From positions 104,432 through 168,431 of the forward strand of contig JAEYVY010000005.1 of assembly GCA_023429375.1 (NCBI GenBank): DNA of 64,000 nucleotides, written 5' to 3'. Under the pieces are notes generated by a model. It saw only the letters and a program-made list of their open reading frames with translations, made no database searches and was not told where the DNA came from. Positions within the stretch are counted from its first letter, which is position 1. The number at the start of each line of letters is the position of its first letter. Made by a program: the position numbers and the translations under genes. Origin of the DNA: Bacteroidota bacterium. Lineage in GTDB: Bacteria > Bacteroidota > Bacteroidia > Bacteroidales > Tannerellaceae. Below are positions 25,163 through 33,867 of the stretch, piece after piece.

Positions 25163-26407
25163 ATGAATCTGGAACTTTTTATAGCTAGAAAGATACACTT
25201 CAATAAGGAGGAAGGCAAACAAGCCACTCCTCCTGCCGTTCGTATTGCCATGACGGGGATAGCTCTTGGGCTGGCAGTCATGATGATTTCAATAGCTATT
25301 ATTATTGGTTTCAAACAAGAAATAAGAGGTAAAGTTGCCGGATTCGGTTCGCATATTCAAATTACTAATTTCGACTCAAACAATTCGTATGAAACCAAAC
25401 CTATAGCTGTTAGTGACAGTTTACTATCGTCCTTACGCAGTTTTGCAGGGATAAAGCATGTAGAGACGTATGCTACGAAATGGGGGCTTCTTAAGACAGA
25501 TACGGATTTTCAGGGGATTGTATTAAAAGGTATCGACAAGGACTTTGACTGGTCGTTCTTCACGAAAAACATGAAAGAAGGTGTGGCTTTTACGCTCGAT
25601 TCGGTAAAGACAGGTACAGAAGTAGTCATTTCACAATATCTATGTAATCTATTAGGTTTGAAGCTGGGTGATTCATTCCTGACCTATTTCATGCAGGATG
25701 ATGTTCGTGCCCGCCGATTTACAATTACCGGTATTTATGAGACCGGATTTCAGGATTACGATAAACTATTCGTCTTGGCCGATATTCGACAGATTCGCAG
25801 ACTAAACGGCTGGGAGGAAGATGAGGTAAGCGGTATAGAACTGCAAGTAGTTGATTATGACAAGCTGGATCCAATTGCAGAAAACCTGTATTACCACATG
25901 GCGGAACAGCAAGATCGTAATGGAAATACATTTTACACCCGCACTGTAAAAGAAATAAACCCGATGATTTTCAGTTGGTTGGATGTATTAGATATGAATG
26001 TAGTGGTGATTCTTATCCTTATGATGTCAGTTGCCGGATTCGCCATGATATCAGGATTAATCATTATCATCCTTGAACGAACCAACATGATCGGTATTTT
26101 GAAGGCGCTTGGTCAAAATAACACGAGCATCCGTAAGATTTTCCTCTATATCTCCTTCTTCCTGATTGGCAAAGGTATGCTTTGGGGTAATGCGATTGGC
26201 TTGATTCTTTGTTTTATCCAATATCAGTTCGGCCTAATTAAATTGGATCCGACCATTTACTACATGGATACGGTACCCATCAGTTTGAGTCTTTCGTCCT
26301 TCATCTTATTGAATATTGGAGCATTGGCAGCTGCCATGGCCATGATGTTGGGGCCGTCATACGTCATCACCAAAATCGCTCCTGCACGAAGTATCCGGTT
26401 TGAATAA
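25163..26407 (+). CDS. LolC/LolE-type ABC permease (FtsX-like, lipoprotein release)
   Basis: 414 residues. Inner-membrane permease of the LolCDE class, which extracts lipoproteins from the inner membrane for delivery to the outer membrane. N-terminal amphipathic start (MNLELFIARKIHF), first transmembrane helix about 28-50, a periplasmic MacB-like domain (~50-270, SHIQITNFDSNNSYETK), then three helices at the C-terminus (VVVILILMMSVAGFAMISGLIIIILERTNMIGILKALG, the FtsX core). FtsX-family alternatives such as MacB-type permeases are less likely given length and layout. The ATPase partner is not adjacent. It ends 11 nt before a convergent glycosyltransferase. Confidence 0.87.
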   Translation: MNLELFIARKIHFNKEEGKQATPPAVRIAMTGIALGLAVMMISIAIIIGFKQEIRGKVAGFGSHIQITNFDSNNSYETKPIAVSDSLLSSLRSFAGIKHVETYATKWGLLKTDTDFQGIVLKGIDKDFDWSFFTKNMKEGVAFTLDSVKTGTEVVISQYLCNLLGLKLGDSFLTYFMQDDVRARRFTITGIYETGFQDYDKLFVLADIRQIRRLNGWEEDEVSGIELQVVDYDKLDPIAENLYYHMAEQQDRNGNTFYTRTVKEINPMIFSWLDVLDMNVVVILILMMSVAGFAMISGLIIIILERTNMIGILKALGQNNTSIRKIFLYISFFLIGKGMLWGNAIGLILCFIQYQFGLIKLDPTIYYMDTVPISLSLSSFILLNIGALAAAMAMMLGPSYVITKIAPARSIRFE

Positions 26408-26418
26408 TTCTTTTCTTA

Positions 26419-27600
26419 TTAATTCAGATTAAACGTGTAATCCTTTTTTCCTCGGAAAGAGCGATAAATCCGTACGTACAAGTTAAACAACGGAGTAATA
26501 ACTGCTAATACAGGAAAAAGGTACACAATTGGTTTTTGTTGTAGTAATTTGGCTGATTTATAGAATACAATCGTCTTAGATAACATAAGCAGGATATACA
26601 GTAACACCCCAACTGCAGCCATCACAGGATTTCCTATGACACCCAAATAGATACATAAACCTGTAACGATGAGAAAAAGGAAATAAATCACCGTATCGAA
26701 ACGGTAACGGGTCAATGCCCAACCCTGATAGTAGCGGCGAGTAGCAGCTCGTGACACTTTCATCTCTTTCCAAACAGAAAAACTCTCGATCTCGTCTATC
26801 TCTGTCAGACTGTCAATTGAGTATTCAACGACTGTGTTATCTTTTGTAGCTGCTTCGTTAACAAACAAATCATCATCTCCTGCATGGAGATTTAAAGTTC
26901 TATAATAACCTTTTCGTTTGAAAAACTCTTCTTTAAGATAAGCCAGATTGCGGCCATTACCGGAATATGGTGATTTAGCTAACGCAGATGAAAGGTATTG
27001 TAGCCCCATAATCAGATTGTCATAGGCAATCAATTTATGCATAAACCCTTTGTGATGAACATAAGCACTGAAACCTAGCACAAAACTTTTGCCTGGCACA
27101 AAGTTCTTAGCCATAGACTTAACCCAACCTGTTGTATGTGGCCGGCAGCTTGCTTCCGTAAAAAGCAACACATCATGTTTCGCAGCCTTAATACCAACAG
27201 TCAATGCAAGTTTTTTTCGACTCAAGTATTTTGCACTCTCCGGAATATAGGTATGATATAAGTGTTTATATTCGGCCTCTAAGCGTTTTAAAACATCTTC
27301 GCTTTCATCAGAAGGCACATCATTGACTACAATAACTTCGTATTCAGGATAATCTTGGGTGAGTATAGCCGGCAGATTCTTTTGTAAATTCACGGATTCG
27401 TTCTTTGCATAGATAATTATAGAAACCGGAGGCGTATTAGCCCCCATCTCATCTATTTTTTTGTTATTCTTTTTCGCCAATCGGTATGGACGAAAATATA
27501 CAATCAGCAAAAACAATAACTGTAGTAAGAATAATCCACCCAAAACACCAGCTACAACCAGCTCAATTTCTGAAAAAGTCAAGAGTTTTTCCATCTGCAC
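26419..27600 (-). CDS. Family 2 glycosyltransferase, membrane-anchored
   Basis: 393 residues. An N-terminal hydrophobic helix (~14-34), then a GT-A nucleotide-sugar-binding domain: VSIIIYAKNESVNLQKNLPAIL, VIVVNDVPSDESEDVLKRLE, then TEASCRPHTTGW and HAGDDDLFV (the likely acidic acceptor/catalytic site), with about three helices at the C-terminus (~305-375). The layout resembles processive-type GT2 membrane enzymes making surface glycans. The sugar and acceptor are unknown. The likely start is either Met1 or Met3 (MEKLLTF); a -7 box lies just upstream. It is not linked to a recognisable polysaccharide cluster here. Confidence 0.87.
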   Translation of the reverse strand: MQMEKLLTFSEIELVVAGVLGGLFLLQLLFLLIVYFRPYRLAKKNNKKIDEMGANTPPVSIIIYAKNESVNLQKNLPAILTQDYPEYEVIVVNDVPSDESEDVLKRLEAEYKHLYHTYIPESAKYLSRKKLALTVGIKAAKHDVLLFTEASCRPHTTGWVKSMAKNFVPGKSFVLGFSAYVHHKGFMHKLIAYDNLIMGLQYLSSALAKSPYSGNGRNLAYLKEEFFKRKGYYRTLNLHAGDDDLFVNEAATKDNTVVEYSIDSLTEIDEIESFSVWKEMKVSRAATRRYYQGWALTRYRFDTVIYFLFLIVTGLCIYLGVIGNPVMAAVGVLLYILLMLSKTIVFYKSAKLLQQKPIVYLFPVLAVITPLFNLYVRIYRSFRGKKDYTFNLN

Positions 27601-27614
27601 ACTACTTTAATATA

Positions 27615-27622
27615 CAAATGTA
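27615..27622 (-). promoter_or_regulatory. Putative -7 box for the GT2 gene
   Basis: TACATTTG on the minus strand matches TAnnTTTG and lies 15-21 nt before the start. The leader would be very short. Confidence 0.45.
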
Positions 27623-27631
27623 CAAAAACTA

Positions 27632-28789
27632 TTAAAGAGAATCAGAGAAATATGCCTTAGGAAGTTGACGACAGTTATATTGTGAAGCCATCACTTCACC
27701 GTATGCTCCTGCTGAACGGAATGCTATAAGATCACCTCTATGAGCTTTATTTAGTTCAACGTCTTTACCAAAGACATCAGACGACTCACAGATAGGCCCT
27801 ACTACATCATATAGTTCCGTTTCTTCGTTACTTGTAATATTTTCCATACGATGATAGGCATCGTACATGGCCGGACGAATCAGTTCGGTAAAACCAGCAT
27901 CCATTACGGCAAACTTCTTGATTTCGCCTTCTTTGACATACAAAACTTTAGAAATAAGCGAACCGCATTGGCCAATTATTGAGCGCCCAGGTTCGAAATG
28001 GACTTGTTGCCCGGAGCGTAATTTCAACAGCCGGTTGAAGACAGCAAAATAGTTATCAAAAGCAGGAATCGGTAAATGGTTCGGGTGGTAATAATCAATT
28101 CCCAATCCACCTCCAAAATTGAGATTTTCAACAACAAAGTTACGCGCTGCCAATTTATCTTGTATTTCGTTTACACGTATTGCCAAGTTTTGGAATGAAG
28201 TCATATCTGTTATCTGTGAACCGATATGAAAGTGGATCCCTATCAAGTTTACATGAGGTAATACACTGAATTTATCTAATACACCATCCAACAAACTCAG
28301 GTTAATACCAAATTTATTTTCTTTCATCCCTGTTGTAATCTTTGCATGCGTATGTGCATCAACTTCGGGATTGATACGTAAAGCAACAGATGCTACTTTC
28401 CCTTTTGCCGCAGCTAATTCATTGATAATTTCTAGCTCAACAGCAGACTCTACATTAAAACAAAAAATATCATTATTCAATCCCAGTTCGATTTCCCAAT
28501 CAGCCTTGCCAACACCTGCAAAAACGACCTTATCTGATGGGAATCCAGCATCTAATGCAGCTTGTACTTCACCTCCACTTACACAATCTGCTCCAAATCC
28601 GTATGAAGCAATGATTGATAATAAACGGGGATTGGCATTTGCCTTGACCGCATAGTGGATATGATAACCATATTTGCCAGACTCAGCCTTGACTACATCT
28701 AATGTCCTCTTCAATAATTCTATATCGTAATAATAAAAAGGGGTTTGAAGTGTTCTGAACTTCTCAACTGGGAATGTACCTTTAATCAT
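27632..28789 (-). CDS. lysA: Diaminopimelate decarboxylase
   Basis: 385 residues, cytoplasmic, PLP-dependent alanine-racemase-fold enzyme converting meso-diaminopimelate to L-lysine. PLP-lysine is Lys49 in HYAVKANANP; also GVGKADWEIELGL, HFHIGSQITDM, LNFGGGLGIDYYHP, FEPGRSIIGQCG and the C-terminal CESSDVFGKD. It is slightly shorter than the ~415-residue average but has all motifs. It follows lysC by 63 nt with an intrinsic terminator in that gap and no TAnnTTTG box, so expression probably relies on partial readthrough. Together with lysC it brackets the lysine pathway. Confidence 0.95.
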   Translation of the reverse strand: MIKGTFPVEKFRTLQTPFYYYDIELLKRTLDVVKAESGKYGYHIHYAVKANANPRLLSIIASYGFGADCVSGGEVQAALDAGFPSDKVVFAGVGKADWEIELGLNNDIFCFNVESAVELEIINELAAAKGKVASVALRINPEVDAHTHAKITTGMKENKFGINLSLLDGVLDKFSVLPHVNLIGIHFHIGSQITDMTSFQNLAIRVNEIQDKLAARNFVVENLNFGGGLGIDYYHPNHLPIPAFDNYFAVFNRLLKLRSGQQVHFEPGRSIIGQCGSLISKVLYVKEGEIKKFAVMDAGFTELIRPAMYDAYHRMENITSNEETELYDVVGPICESSDVFGKDVELNKAHRGDLIAFRSAGAYGEVMASQYNCRQLPKAYFSDSL

Positions 28790-28806
28790 AAATATGCTAT
28801 TTGTAG

Positions 28807-28842
28807 AAAAAAAGAGGACAGTTTAAAAGTAAGCTGTCCTCT
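28807..28842 (-). terminator. Terminator/attenuator between lysC and lysA
   Basis: On the minus strand a 9-bp stem (AGAGGACAG with CTGTCCTCT), extended by a few A/T pairs, is followed by seven T. The last base is 18 nt before the lysA ATG. It is strong enough to stop transcription, yet lysA has no visible promoter of its own. Confidence 0.78.
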
Positions 28843-28852
28843 CCTTTATTTT

Positions 28853-30166
28853 CTAGTTAAATAAATGAGTGCTTAATGCTTGAAGAGCTCTCTGCTTGTC
28901 TGAAGATTTCACCAACAGAGAGACGTTATAATTGCTTCCTCCATAAGAAATCATGCGAACAGGTATATCTTTCAGCGCATAAACTATGCGTGCTTCAAAA
29001 CCTACGTTATCCCATTCTAAATCTCCTACAACACAAATAATAACCAAGTCTTCATCCACCATTACGGTTCCATACTTCTTCAAGTCGTCTACAATCTCTT
29101 CCAAATGCTTACGATTGTCGATTGTTACGGATACACCTACTTCTGAAGTCGTTACCATATCAATCGGCGTCTTATGATCTTCAAAGATTTCAAACACCTT
29201 GCGAAGGAAGCCTGTTGCAAGCAACATGCGTCCGCTCTTAATCTTAATCGATACGATATTATCTTTAGCTGCAACAGCTTTGATCTTACCTTTTTCCAGT
29301 TTATTAGAGATTAATGTACCTGGAGCATCAGGCTGCATCGTATTTAAAAGACGAACAGGGATATTGTGAATCTTTGCAGGCAGAATACAAGTAGGATGCA
29401 AGATCTTTGCACCAAAGTAAGCCAACTCGGCTGCTTCTTCAAAATGCAAATTACGTACGGGTGCAGTGTTCTCAACAATACGAGGATCGTTGTTATGCAT
29501 TCCGTCAATATCTGTCCAAATCTGAATTTCTTCTGTATTCAATGCAGCTCCAATCAATGATGCGGTGTAATCACTGCCTCCACGTTGAAGATTATCAATC
29601 TCACCATATGCATTTCGGCAAATATAACCTTGAGTAATATAAATATCTGCGTCTTTATTATCTTCGATCAGTTTTTTAAGCTTTTCTTTAATATAGACCG
29701 GATCCGGTTCTGCGTTCTTGTCTGTACGCATATAATCCAAAGCAGGCAGGAGCACTGAATTGAACCCTAATTCTTTTAGATACAGGTTCATCATTCCTGT
29801 AGAAATAAGCTCTCCTTGTGCTAAAACAACCTTCTCTTCAAAAAGTGTAAAGAGGTCTTTAGTAAATGAACGGATATAGTCAAAATGCGTAGTTATCAAT
29901 TCATGCGCCTTCTGTTTATATTCAGCAGTATCATACAATTCATCGACATGGGCATAATATTTTTGAGCTAATCTATTAATTACCTCATTTGCTCCATCCG
30001 GATTTTTCTTGTATAAATAATCCGAAATTTCTACCAATGAATTGGTGGTTCCTGACATAGCTGACAAAACAATAATATTACGATGCTCTGCAGTGATTAG
30101 TTTCGCTACATCTTTAATTCTCTGGGCTGATCCCACAGAAGTACCGCCAAATTTTAATACTTTCAT
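28853..30166 (-). CDS. lysC: Aspartate kinase (monofunctional)
   Basis: 437 residues. Phosphorylates L-aspartate in the first step of lysine, threonine and methionine synthesis. N-terminal KVLKFGGTSVGSAQRI and the aspartokinase block GRGGSDYTAS-type motif (here QRGGSDYTASLIGAAL), followed by IWTDIDGMHNNDPRIV. Two ACT modules fill the C-terminal third (VSIKIKSGRM, VTTSEVGVSVTID, and DLEWDNVGFEARIVYALKDIPVRMISYGGSNYNVSLLV), the site of allosteric feedback. There is no fused homoserine dehydrogenase. It has its own -7 box and lies upstream of lysA in the same orientation. Confidence 0.95.
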   Translation of the reverse strand: MKVLKFGGTSVGSAQRIKDVAKLITAEHRNIIVLSAMSGTTNSLVEISDYLYKKNPDGANEVINRLAQKYYAHVDELYDTAEYKQKAHELITTHFDYIRSFTKDLFTLFEEKVVLAQGELISTGMMNLYLKELGFNSVLLPALDYMRTDKNAEPDPVYIKEKLKKLIEDNKDADIYITQGYICRNAYGEIDNLQRGGSDYTASLIGAALNTEEIQIWTDIDGMHNNDPRIVENTAPVRNLHFEEAAELAYFGAKILHPTCILPAKIHNIPVRLLNTMQPDAPGTLISNKLEKGKIKAVAAKDNIVSIKIKSGRMLLATGFLRKVFEIFEDHKTPIDMVTTSEVGVSVTIDNRKHLEEIVDDLKKYGTVMVDEDLVIICVVGDLEWDNVGFEARIVYALKDIPVRMISYGGSNYNVSLLVKSSDKQRALQALSTHLFN

Positions 30167-30214
30167 TTTTCTATATCTGTTATTAAATTGTTCATATTTT
30201 AAACAAACACGCTA

Positions 30215-30222
30215 CAAAGTTA
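30215..30222 (-). promoter_or_regulatory. -7 promoter box for lysC
   Basis: TAACTTTG on the minus strand matches TAnnTTTG, 49 nt before the ATG at 30166 and in the 68-nt gap after the ftsE-like gene. Confidence 0.55.
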
Positions 30223-30234
30223 CATAAAAAAACA

Positions 30235-30906
30235 TTATCCAACATCAGTAAGACACGCATTCTCGCATTTCACTACACGACCTGGATAATTCTGAACCAA
30301 TGTATAATTATGAGTTGTCATGATTACTGCCGTACCCTCCTGACAGATATCATGTAAAAGTTGCACGATTTGTGCTCCTGTTTCAGGATCGAGGTTTCCT
30401 GTCGGTTCATCAGCAAGGATAAGAGCCGGATTATTAAGCAGGGCACGAGCAATCACAATGCGTTGCTGTTCGCCTCCGGATAATTCGTGTGGTAGCTTAT
30501 ATCCTTTATTCTGCATACCCACCTGATGTAGAACCTTGGCTATACGCTCTGACATTTCACTTTTTTTCCAACCGGTTGCTTTGAGCACAAATTCAAGATT
30601 CTTAATAACCGAACGATCGGTCAACAACTGAAAATCCTGAAAAATAATGCCTAATTTCCGGCGCAGATAGGGTATATCCTTGCGTTTGATACGATTCAAA
30701 TCATAGTCGAGCACTCGTGCATCTCCTCCTTCAATAGGAAGTTCGCAATAGAGTGCCTTCAACAAACTGCTCTTCCCTGAGCCTACCTTACCTATAATAT
30801 AGACAAACTCACCGTTTCTTACTTCAAAAGAAGCGTTGCGTAAAATCACATTTTCTTCACGACTAATACATATATCCTGAAGTTTAAGTAGAATAGAATC
30901 TTCCAT
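30235..30906 (-). CDS. ftsE: FtsE-type ABC transporter ATP-binding protein
   Basis: 223 residues, a single ABC ATPase domain with no membrane span: Walker [10 protein letters not shown] (about 38-46), Q-loop [10 protein letters not shown], signature LSGGEQQR, Walker [15 protein letters not shown]-loop MTTHNY. Best fit is FtsE, which with FtsX couples divisome assembly to peptidoglycan hydrolases at the inner membrane; LolD or MacB ATPases are alternatives. No ftsX gene is in the window. It follows hisIE by 43 nt and is probably co-transcribed with the his genes. Confidence 0.83.
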   Translation of the reverse strand: MEDSILLKLQDICISREENVILRNASFEVRNGEFVYIIGKVGSGKSSLLKALYCELPIEGGDARVLDYDLNRIKRKDIPYLRRKLGIIFQDFQLLTDRSVIKNLEFVLKATGWKKSEMSERIAKVLHQVGMQNKGYKLPHELSGGEQQRIVIARALLNNPALILADEPTGNLDPETGAQIVQLLHDICQEGTAVIMTTHNYTLVQNYPGRVVKCENACLTDVG

Positions 30907-30949
30907 TAGGGCAGAGCAATTTTGATTAATATAATTAATAAAACTAATA

Positions 30950-31543
30950 TTATTTATGTCGTTTCTTTAACTCGCGTACAAGGTCTTCCATTCGTAACCC
31001 TTTGCTTGTAAGCAATACGATCAAGTGGTAAATCAAATCAGAGGCCTCATAAATAAAACCATCTTCTGTTCCATTTGTTGCTTCGATAACTGTTTCGACA
31101 GCTTCTTCACCGACCTTTTGTGCCATACGGTTAACTCCTCTCAAGAACAATGAAGTGGTATATGAACCTTCAGGCATTTCTTGGCGACGCTGTTCGATAA
31201 AGTCTTGCAAATACTTTAAGAACATGATTTCTTCGATATTCTTCTCTCCAAAACAAGTATCTGCTCCGGTATGGCAAACCGGTCCTGTAGGAATAGCCTT
31301 AATCAGGATGGCATCATTATCACAATCAACCATCATGCTTACAACGTTCAAATAATTGCCACTCGTCTCACCTTTTGTCCATAAAGTCTGACGACTTCTG
31401 CTATAGAATGTTACCTTGCCTGTCTGTTTGGTCTGATTAAATGATTCTTCGCTCATATAACCTAACATCAATACCTTTGAAGTGCGGTCATCCTGTACAA
31501 TTGCAGGAATCAGCCCACCCATTTTTTCGAAATCTAATTTCAT
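30950..31543 (-). CDS. hisIE: Bifunctional phosphoribosyl-AMP cyclohydrolase / phosphoribosyl-ATP pyrophosphatase
   Basis: 197 residues. Steps two and three of histidine synthesis. The N-terminal HisI domain (~1-105) has MLGYMSEESF, FYSRSRQTLWTKGETSGN and the metal-binding VDCDNDAILI and GPVCHTGADTCFG cysteines/histidine. The C-terminal HisE domain (~110-197) shows RGVNRMAQKVGEEAVETVIEAT and EASDLIYHLIVLL. The fusion and order are normal. It starts 21 nt after hisF. Confidence 0.96.
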   Translation of the reverse strand: MKLDFEKMGGLIPAIVQDDRTSKVLMLGYMSEESFNQTKQTGKVTFYSRSRQTLWTKGETSGNYLNVVSMMVDCDNDAILIKAIPTGPVCHTGADTCFGEKNIEEIMFLKYLQDFIEQRRQEMPEGSYTTSLFLRGVNRMAQKVGEEAVETVIEATNGTEDGFIYEASDLIYHLIVLLTSKGLRMEDLVRELKKRHK

Positions 31544-31564
31544 ATGCCTATTTTAATCTATTTA

Positions 31565-32320
31565 TTATATTCTCACACAAACCCCTTCTCCCGAAAGGTA
31601 TTTCTTTAATTCCGGAATTCCAATTTCACCAAAATGAAAAACACTTGCAGCTAAAGCGGCATCAGCCTTGCCCAATGTAAAGGCATCACGGAAATGACTC
31701 ATTTCGCCTGCTCCTCCCGAAGCAATGATAGGAATATGCAATGAATCTGCCAATTGAGCTAAGGCTTCATTGGGATAGCCTTGTTTTACTCCATCATGTG
31801 TCATACTGGTAAATAATATCTCTCCCGCACCTCTGTCTTCGGCTTCCGCAGCCCAATCAAATAGTAATTTGTCTGTCGGTACCCGACCTCCATTCAGATA
31901 ACAGACCCATTTCCCGTTTTCAAAATTGGCATCAATGGCCACAACACAAACCTGGCTCCCGAAATTCTTCGCAATCTCTTCTATTAAGCCTGGATTACGA
32001 AGCGCAGACGAATTTATCGATACTTTATCAGCACCAGCCGCCAATAAACGGTCAACATCCGACAAAGCGTTAATGCCACCACCAACAGTAAAAGGAATAC
32101 TGATATTTGCAGCCACCTTTTTCACCAATTCGGTAAATGTCTTACGCCCTTCATGTGAAGCAGTAATATCAAGATAAACCAACTCGTCAGCACCCTGGCG
32201 GCTGTATTGGGCTCCCAGTTCTACCGGGTCACCGGCATCACGGAAATTGACAAAGTTTACACCCTTTACCGTTTTACCGTCTTTTACATCCAAACAGGGT
32301 ATGATTCTTTTAGCCAGCAT
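31565..32320 (-). CDS. hisF: Imidazole glycerol phosphate synthase cyclase subunit
   Basis: 251 residues, (beta/alpha)8 barrel. Forms IGP and AICAR from PRFAR using ammonia channelled from HisH. Catalytic Asp11 in [14 protein letters not shown] and the second aspartate in [13 protein letters not shown]; phosphate loops VGGGINAL and [10 protein letters not shown] are intact. It starts 10 nt after hisA. AICAR released here is the substrate of PurH, encoded at 60766-62289. Confidence 0.97.
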   Translation of the reverse strand: MLAKRIIPCLDVKDGKTVKGVNFVNFRDAGDPVELGAQYSRQGADELVYLDITASHEGRKTFTELVKKVAANISIPFTVGGGINALSDVDRLLAAGADKVSINSSALRNPGLIEEIAKNFGSQVCVVAIDANFENGKWVCYLNGGRVPTDKLLFDWAAEAEDRGAGEILFTSMTHDGVKQGYPNEALAQLADSLHIPIIASGGAGEMSHFRDAFTLGKADAALAASVFHFGEIGIPELKKYLSGEGVCVRI

Positions 32321-32330
32321 ATTTTTTTGA

Positions 32331-33059
32331 TTAAGTAAAACGTAATAAATCTTTTAACTGAATACGACCTTCATAAATAGCCTTTCCAAAAATAACTGAT
32401 GGAATTCCTGCTTCTCGTAAACATTCAATATCATCAATAGACGATACGCCTCCACTTGCAATCAAATGAATGATTCCAATCCTTTCACGTATCTCTTTAT
32501 ATAATTCGACAGAAGGGCCTTGAAGCATGCCATCTTTACTTATATCGGTACAAATAACTTTCATGATTCCCTTTTTATGATAGTCTTCAATAAAAGGAAT
32601 CAAATCAATCGTTGTTGTTTCTTCCCAACCGCCAATGGCAATCTTCTTGTCTTTAGCATCTGCTCCAAGTATAATCTTGTTGCTGCCAAATTTATTGATC
32701 CATGATTCAAACACATCCGGATTTTTGACGGCAATACTGCCACCGGTCACCATCTGTGCACCGCATTCAAATGCAATCTCCAGGTCTTCATCGGCTTTCA
32801 GGCCTCCACCAAAATCAACAATCAGCCCCGTACGGGTTGCAATACGCTCCAAAACACGATAATTTATTATCCTGCCCGCTTTGGCACCATCTAGATCCAC
32901 TAAATGTAACCGAGTGATACCATGATCCTCAAACATTTTAGCAACCTCAAGAGGATCTTCGTTATATACTTTTTTTGAGTTATAATCTCCCTGCGTCAGG
33001 CGAACACATTTCCCTTCTATCAGGTCAATCGCAGGAATCAGTTCAATTACATTCTCCAT
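32331..33059 (-). CDS. hisA: Phosphoribosyl-formimino-AICAR ribotide isomerase
   Basis: 242 residues, half-barrel-repeat (beta/alpha)8 enzyme of histidine synthesis. Catalytic Asp in [17 protein letters not shown], the partner aspartate in [16 protein letters not shown], and phosphate loops [12 protein letters not shown] and [11 protein letters not shown]. It starts 3 nt after hisH stops, so the pair is translationally linked. Product passes to the HisFH complex encoded around it. Confidence 0.97.
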   Translation of the reverse strand: MENVIELIPAIDLIEGKCVRLTQGDYNSKKVYNEDPLEVAKMFEDHGITRLHLVDLDGAKAGRIINYRVLERIATRTGLIVDFGGGLKADEDLEIAFECGAQMVTGGSIAVKNPDVFESWINKFGSNKIILGADAKDKKIAIGGWEETTTIDLIPFIEDYHKKGIMKVICTDISKDGMLQGPSVELYKEIRERIGIIHLIASGGVSSIDDIECLREAGIPSVIFGKAIYEGRIQLKDLLRFT

Positions 33060-33062
33060 ATC

Positions 33063-33653
33063 TTACAAATTCAGAAAATTATTCAAAATTCGCTCTCCCA
33101 CTTCGCCACTCTTTTCCGGATGAAACTGAGTAGCATAGAAATTATCTTTGTTTAGTGAAGCACTAAATGGCAGGATATAATCTGTCGTTGCAATAGTATG
33201 TTCGTTTACCGGCACATAATAGCTATGTACAAAATAAGCATATTGACCTTCCAGACTAATACTAAATAATCCTCCTTTTACATCAGTAAGCTTATTCCAA
33301 CCCATATGAGGCACTTTATCTTCATGCTTGAGTGGGGTAAATCGCTTTACCTCAGCATCAAATATACCTAGACAGGGAGTGCTTCCTTCTTCAGAAAAAC
33401 GGCACATCAATTGCATACCAAGGCATATACCTAAAACAGGCTGTTTCAATTCGCGAATCAACACATCCAATTTATGCTCCTTAAGGTAGGTCATCGTAGA
33501 TAGTGCCTCTCCTACTCCTGGAAAAATTACTTTGTCCGCTTTGCAGATATATTCCGGATCGTCCGTGATTACCGGCTCAATACCGAGTCGCTTCAGCGCA
33601 TAATCAACCGAATAAATATTTCCTGCATTATACTTTATGATGGCAACCTCCAT
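33063..33653 (-). CDS. hisH: Imidazole glycerol phosphate synthase glutaminase subunit
   Basis: 196 residues from the ATG at 33653 (MEVAIIKYNAGN). The frame extends to 33683, but the -7 box at 33681-33688 overlaps that point, so the shorter start is right. Class I glutaminase: nucleophile Cys77 in LGICLGMQ, His and Glu in QFHPEKSGEVG near the C-terminus. Supplies ammonia to HisF. First gene seen of the his operon in this window; hisG, hisD, hisC and hisB are elsewhere. Confidence 0.96.
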   Translation of the reverse strand: MEVAIIKYNAGNIYSVDYALKRLGIEPVITDDPEYICKADKVIFPGVGEALSTMTYLKEHKLDVLIRELKQPVLGICLGMQLMCRFSEEGSTPCLGIFDAEVKRFTPLKHEDKVPHMGWNKLTDVKGGLFSISLEGQYAYFVHSYYVPVNEHTIATTDYILPFSASLNKDNFYATQFHPEKSGEVGERILNNFLNL

Positions 33654-33680
33654 TGTCCTTCTTTTCTTTGAATTAAGATA

Positions 33681-33688
33681 CAAAAGTA
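33681..33688 (-). promoter_or_regulatory. -7 promoter box for the hisH-hisA-hisF-hisIE operon
   Basis: TACTTTTG on the minus strand matches TAnnTTTG, 28 nt upstream of the hisH ATG. Confidence 0.6.
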
Positions 33689-33781
33689 GTAAATTCCCCC
33701 ACTACATGATGACATTTTACAGGAATATACAGATACTTCCTATCGGTTTTTAATTATTTTGATACTATTCAAGTCGTATTT

Positions 33782-33828
33782 CAAAAACAAATCACTTATG
33801 ATTTGCATTCCTGCTCTCATAAGTGATT
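33782..33828 (-). terminator. Terminator of the Tat isomerase/oxidoreductase operon
   Basis: 12-bp perfect stem (33790-33801 with 33817-33828) around a 15-nt loop. On the minus strand it is followed by TTTGTTTTTG. It lies 39 nt after the isomerase stop. Confidence 0.7.
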
Positions 33829-33867
33829 CGATCTATTAAATTCAAGTATTATTCGTAGGAAAACAGA

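Noticed and set aside
28790..28852. Lysine riboswitch before lysA
   Set aside because: The spacer is far too short for the ~170-nt lysine riboswitch; only a simple terminator hairpin is present.
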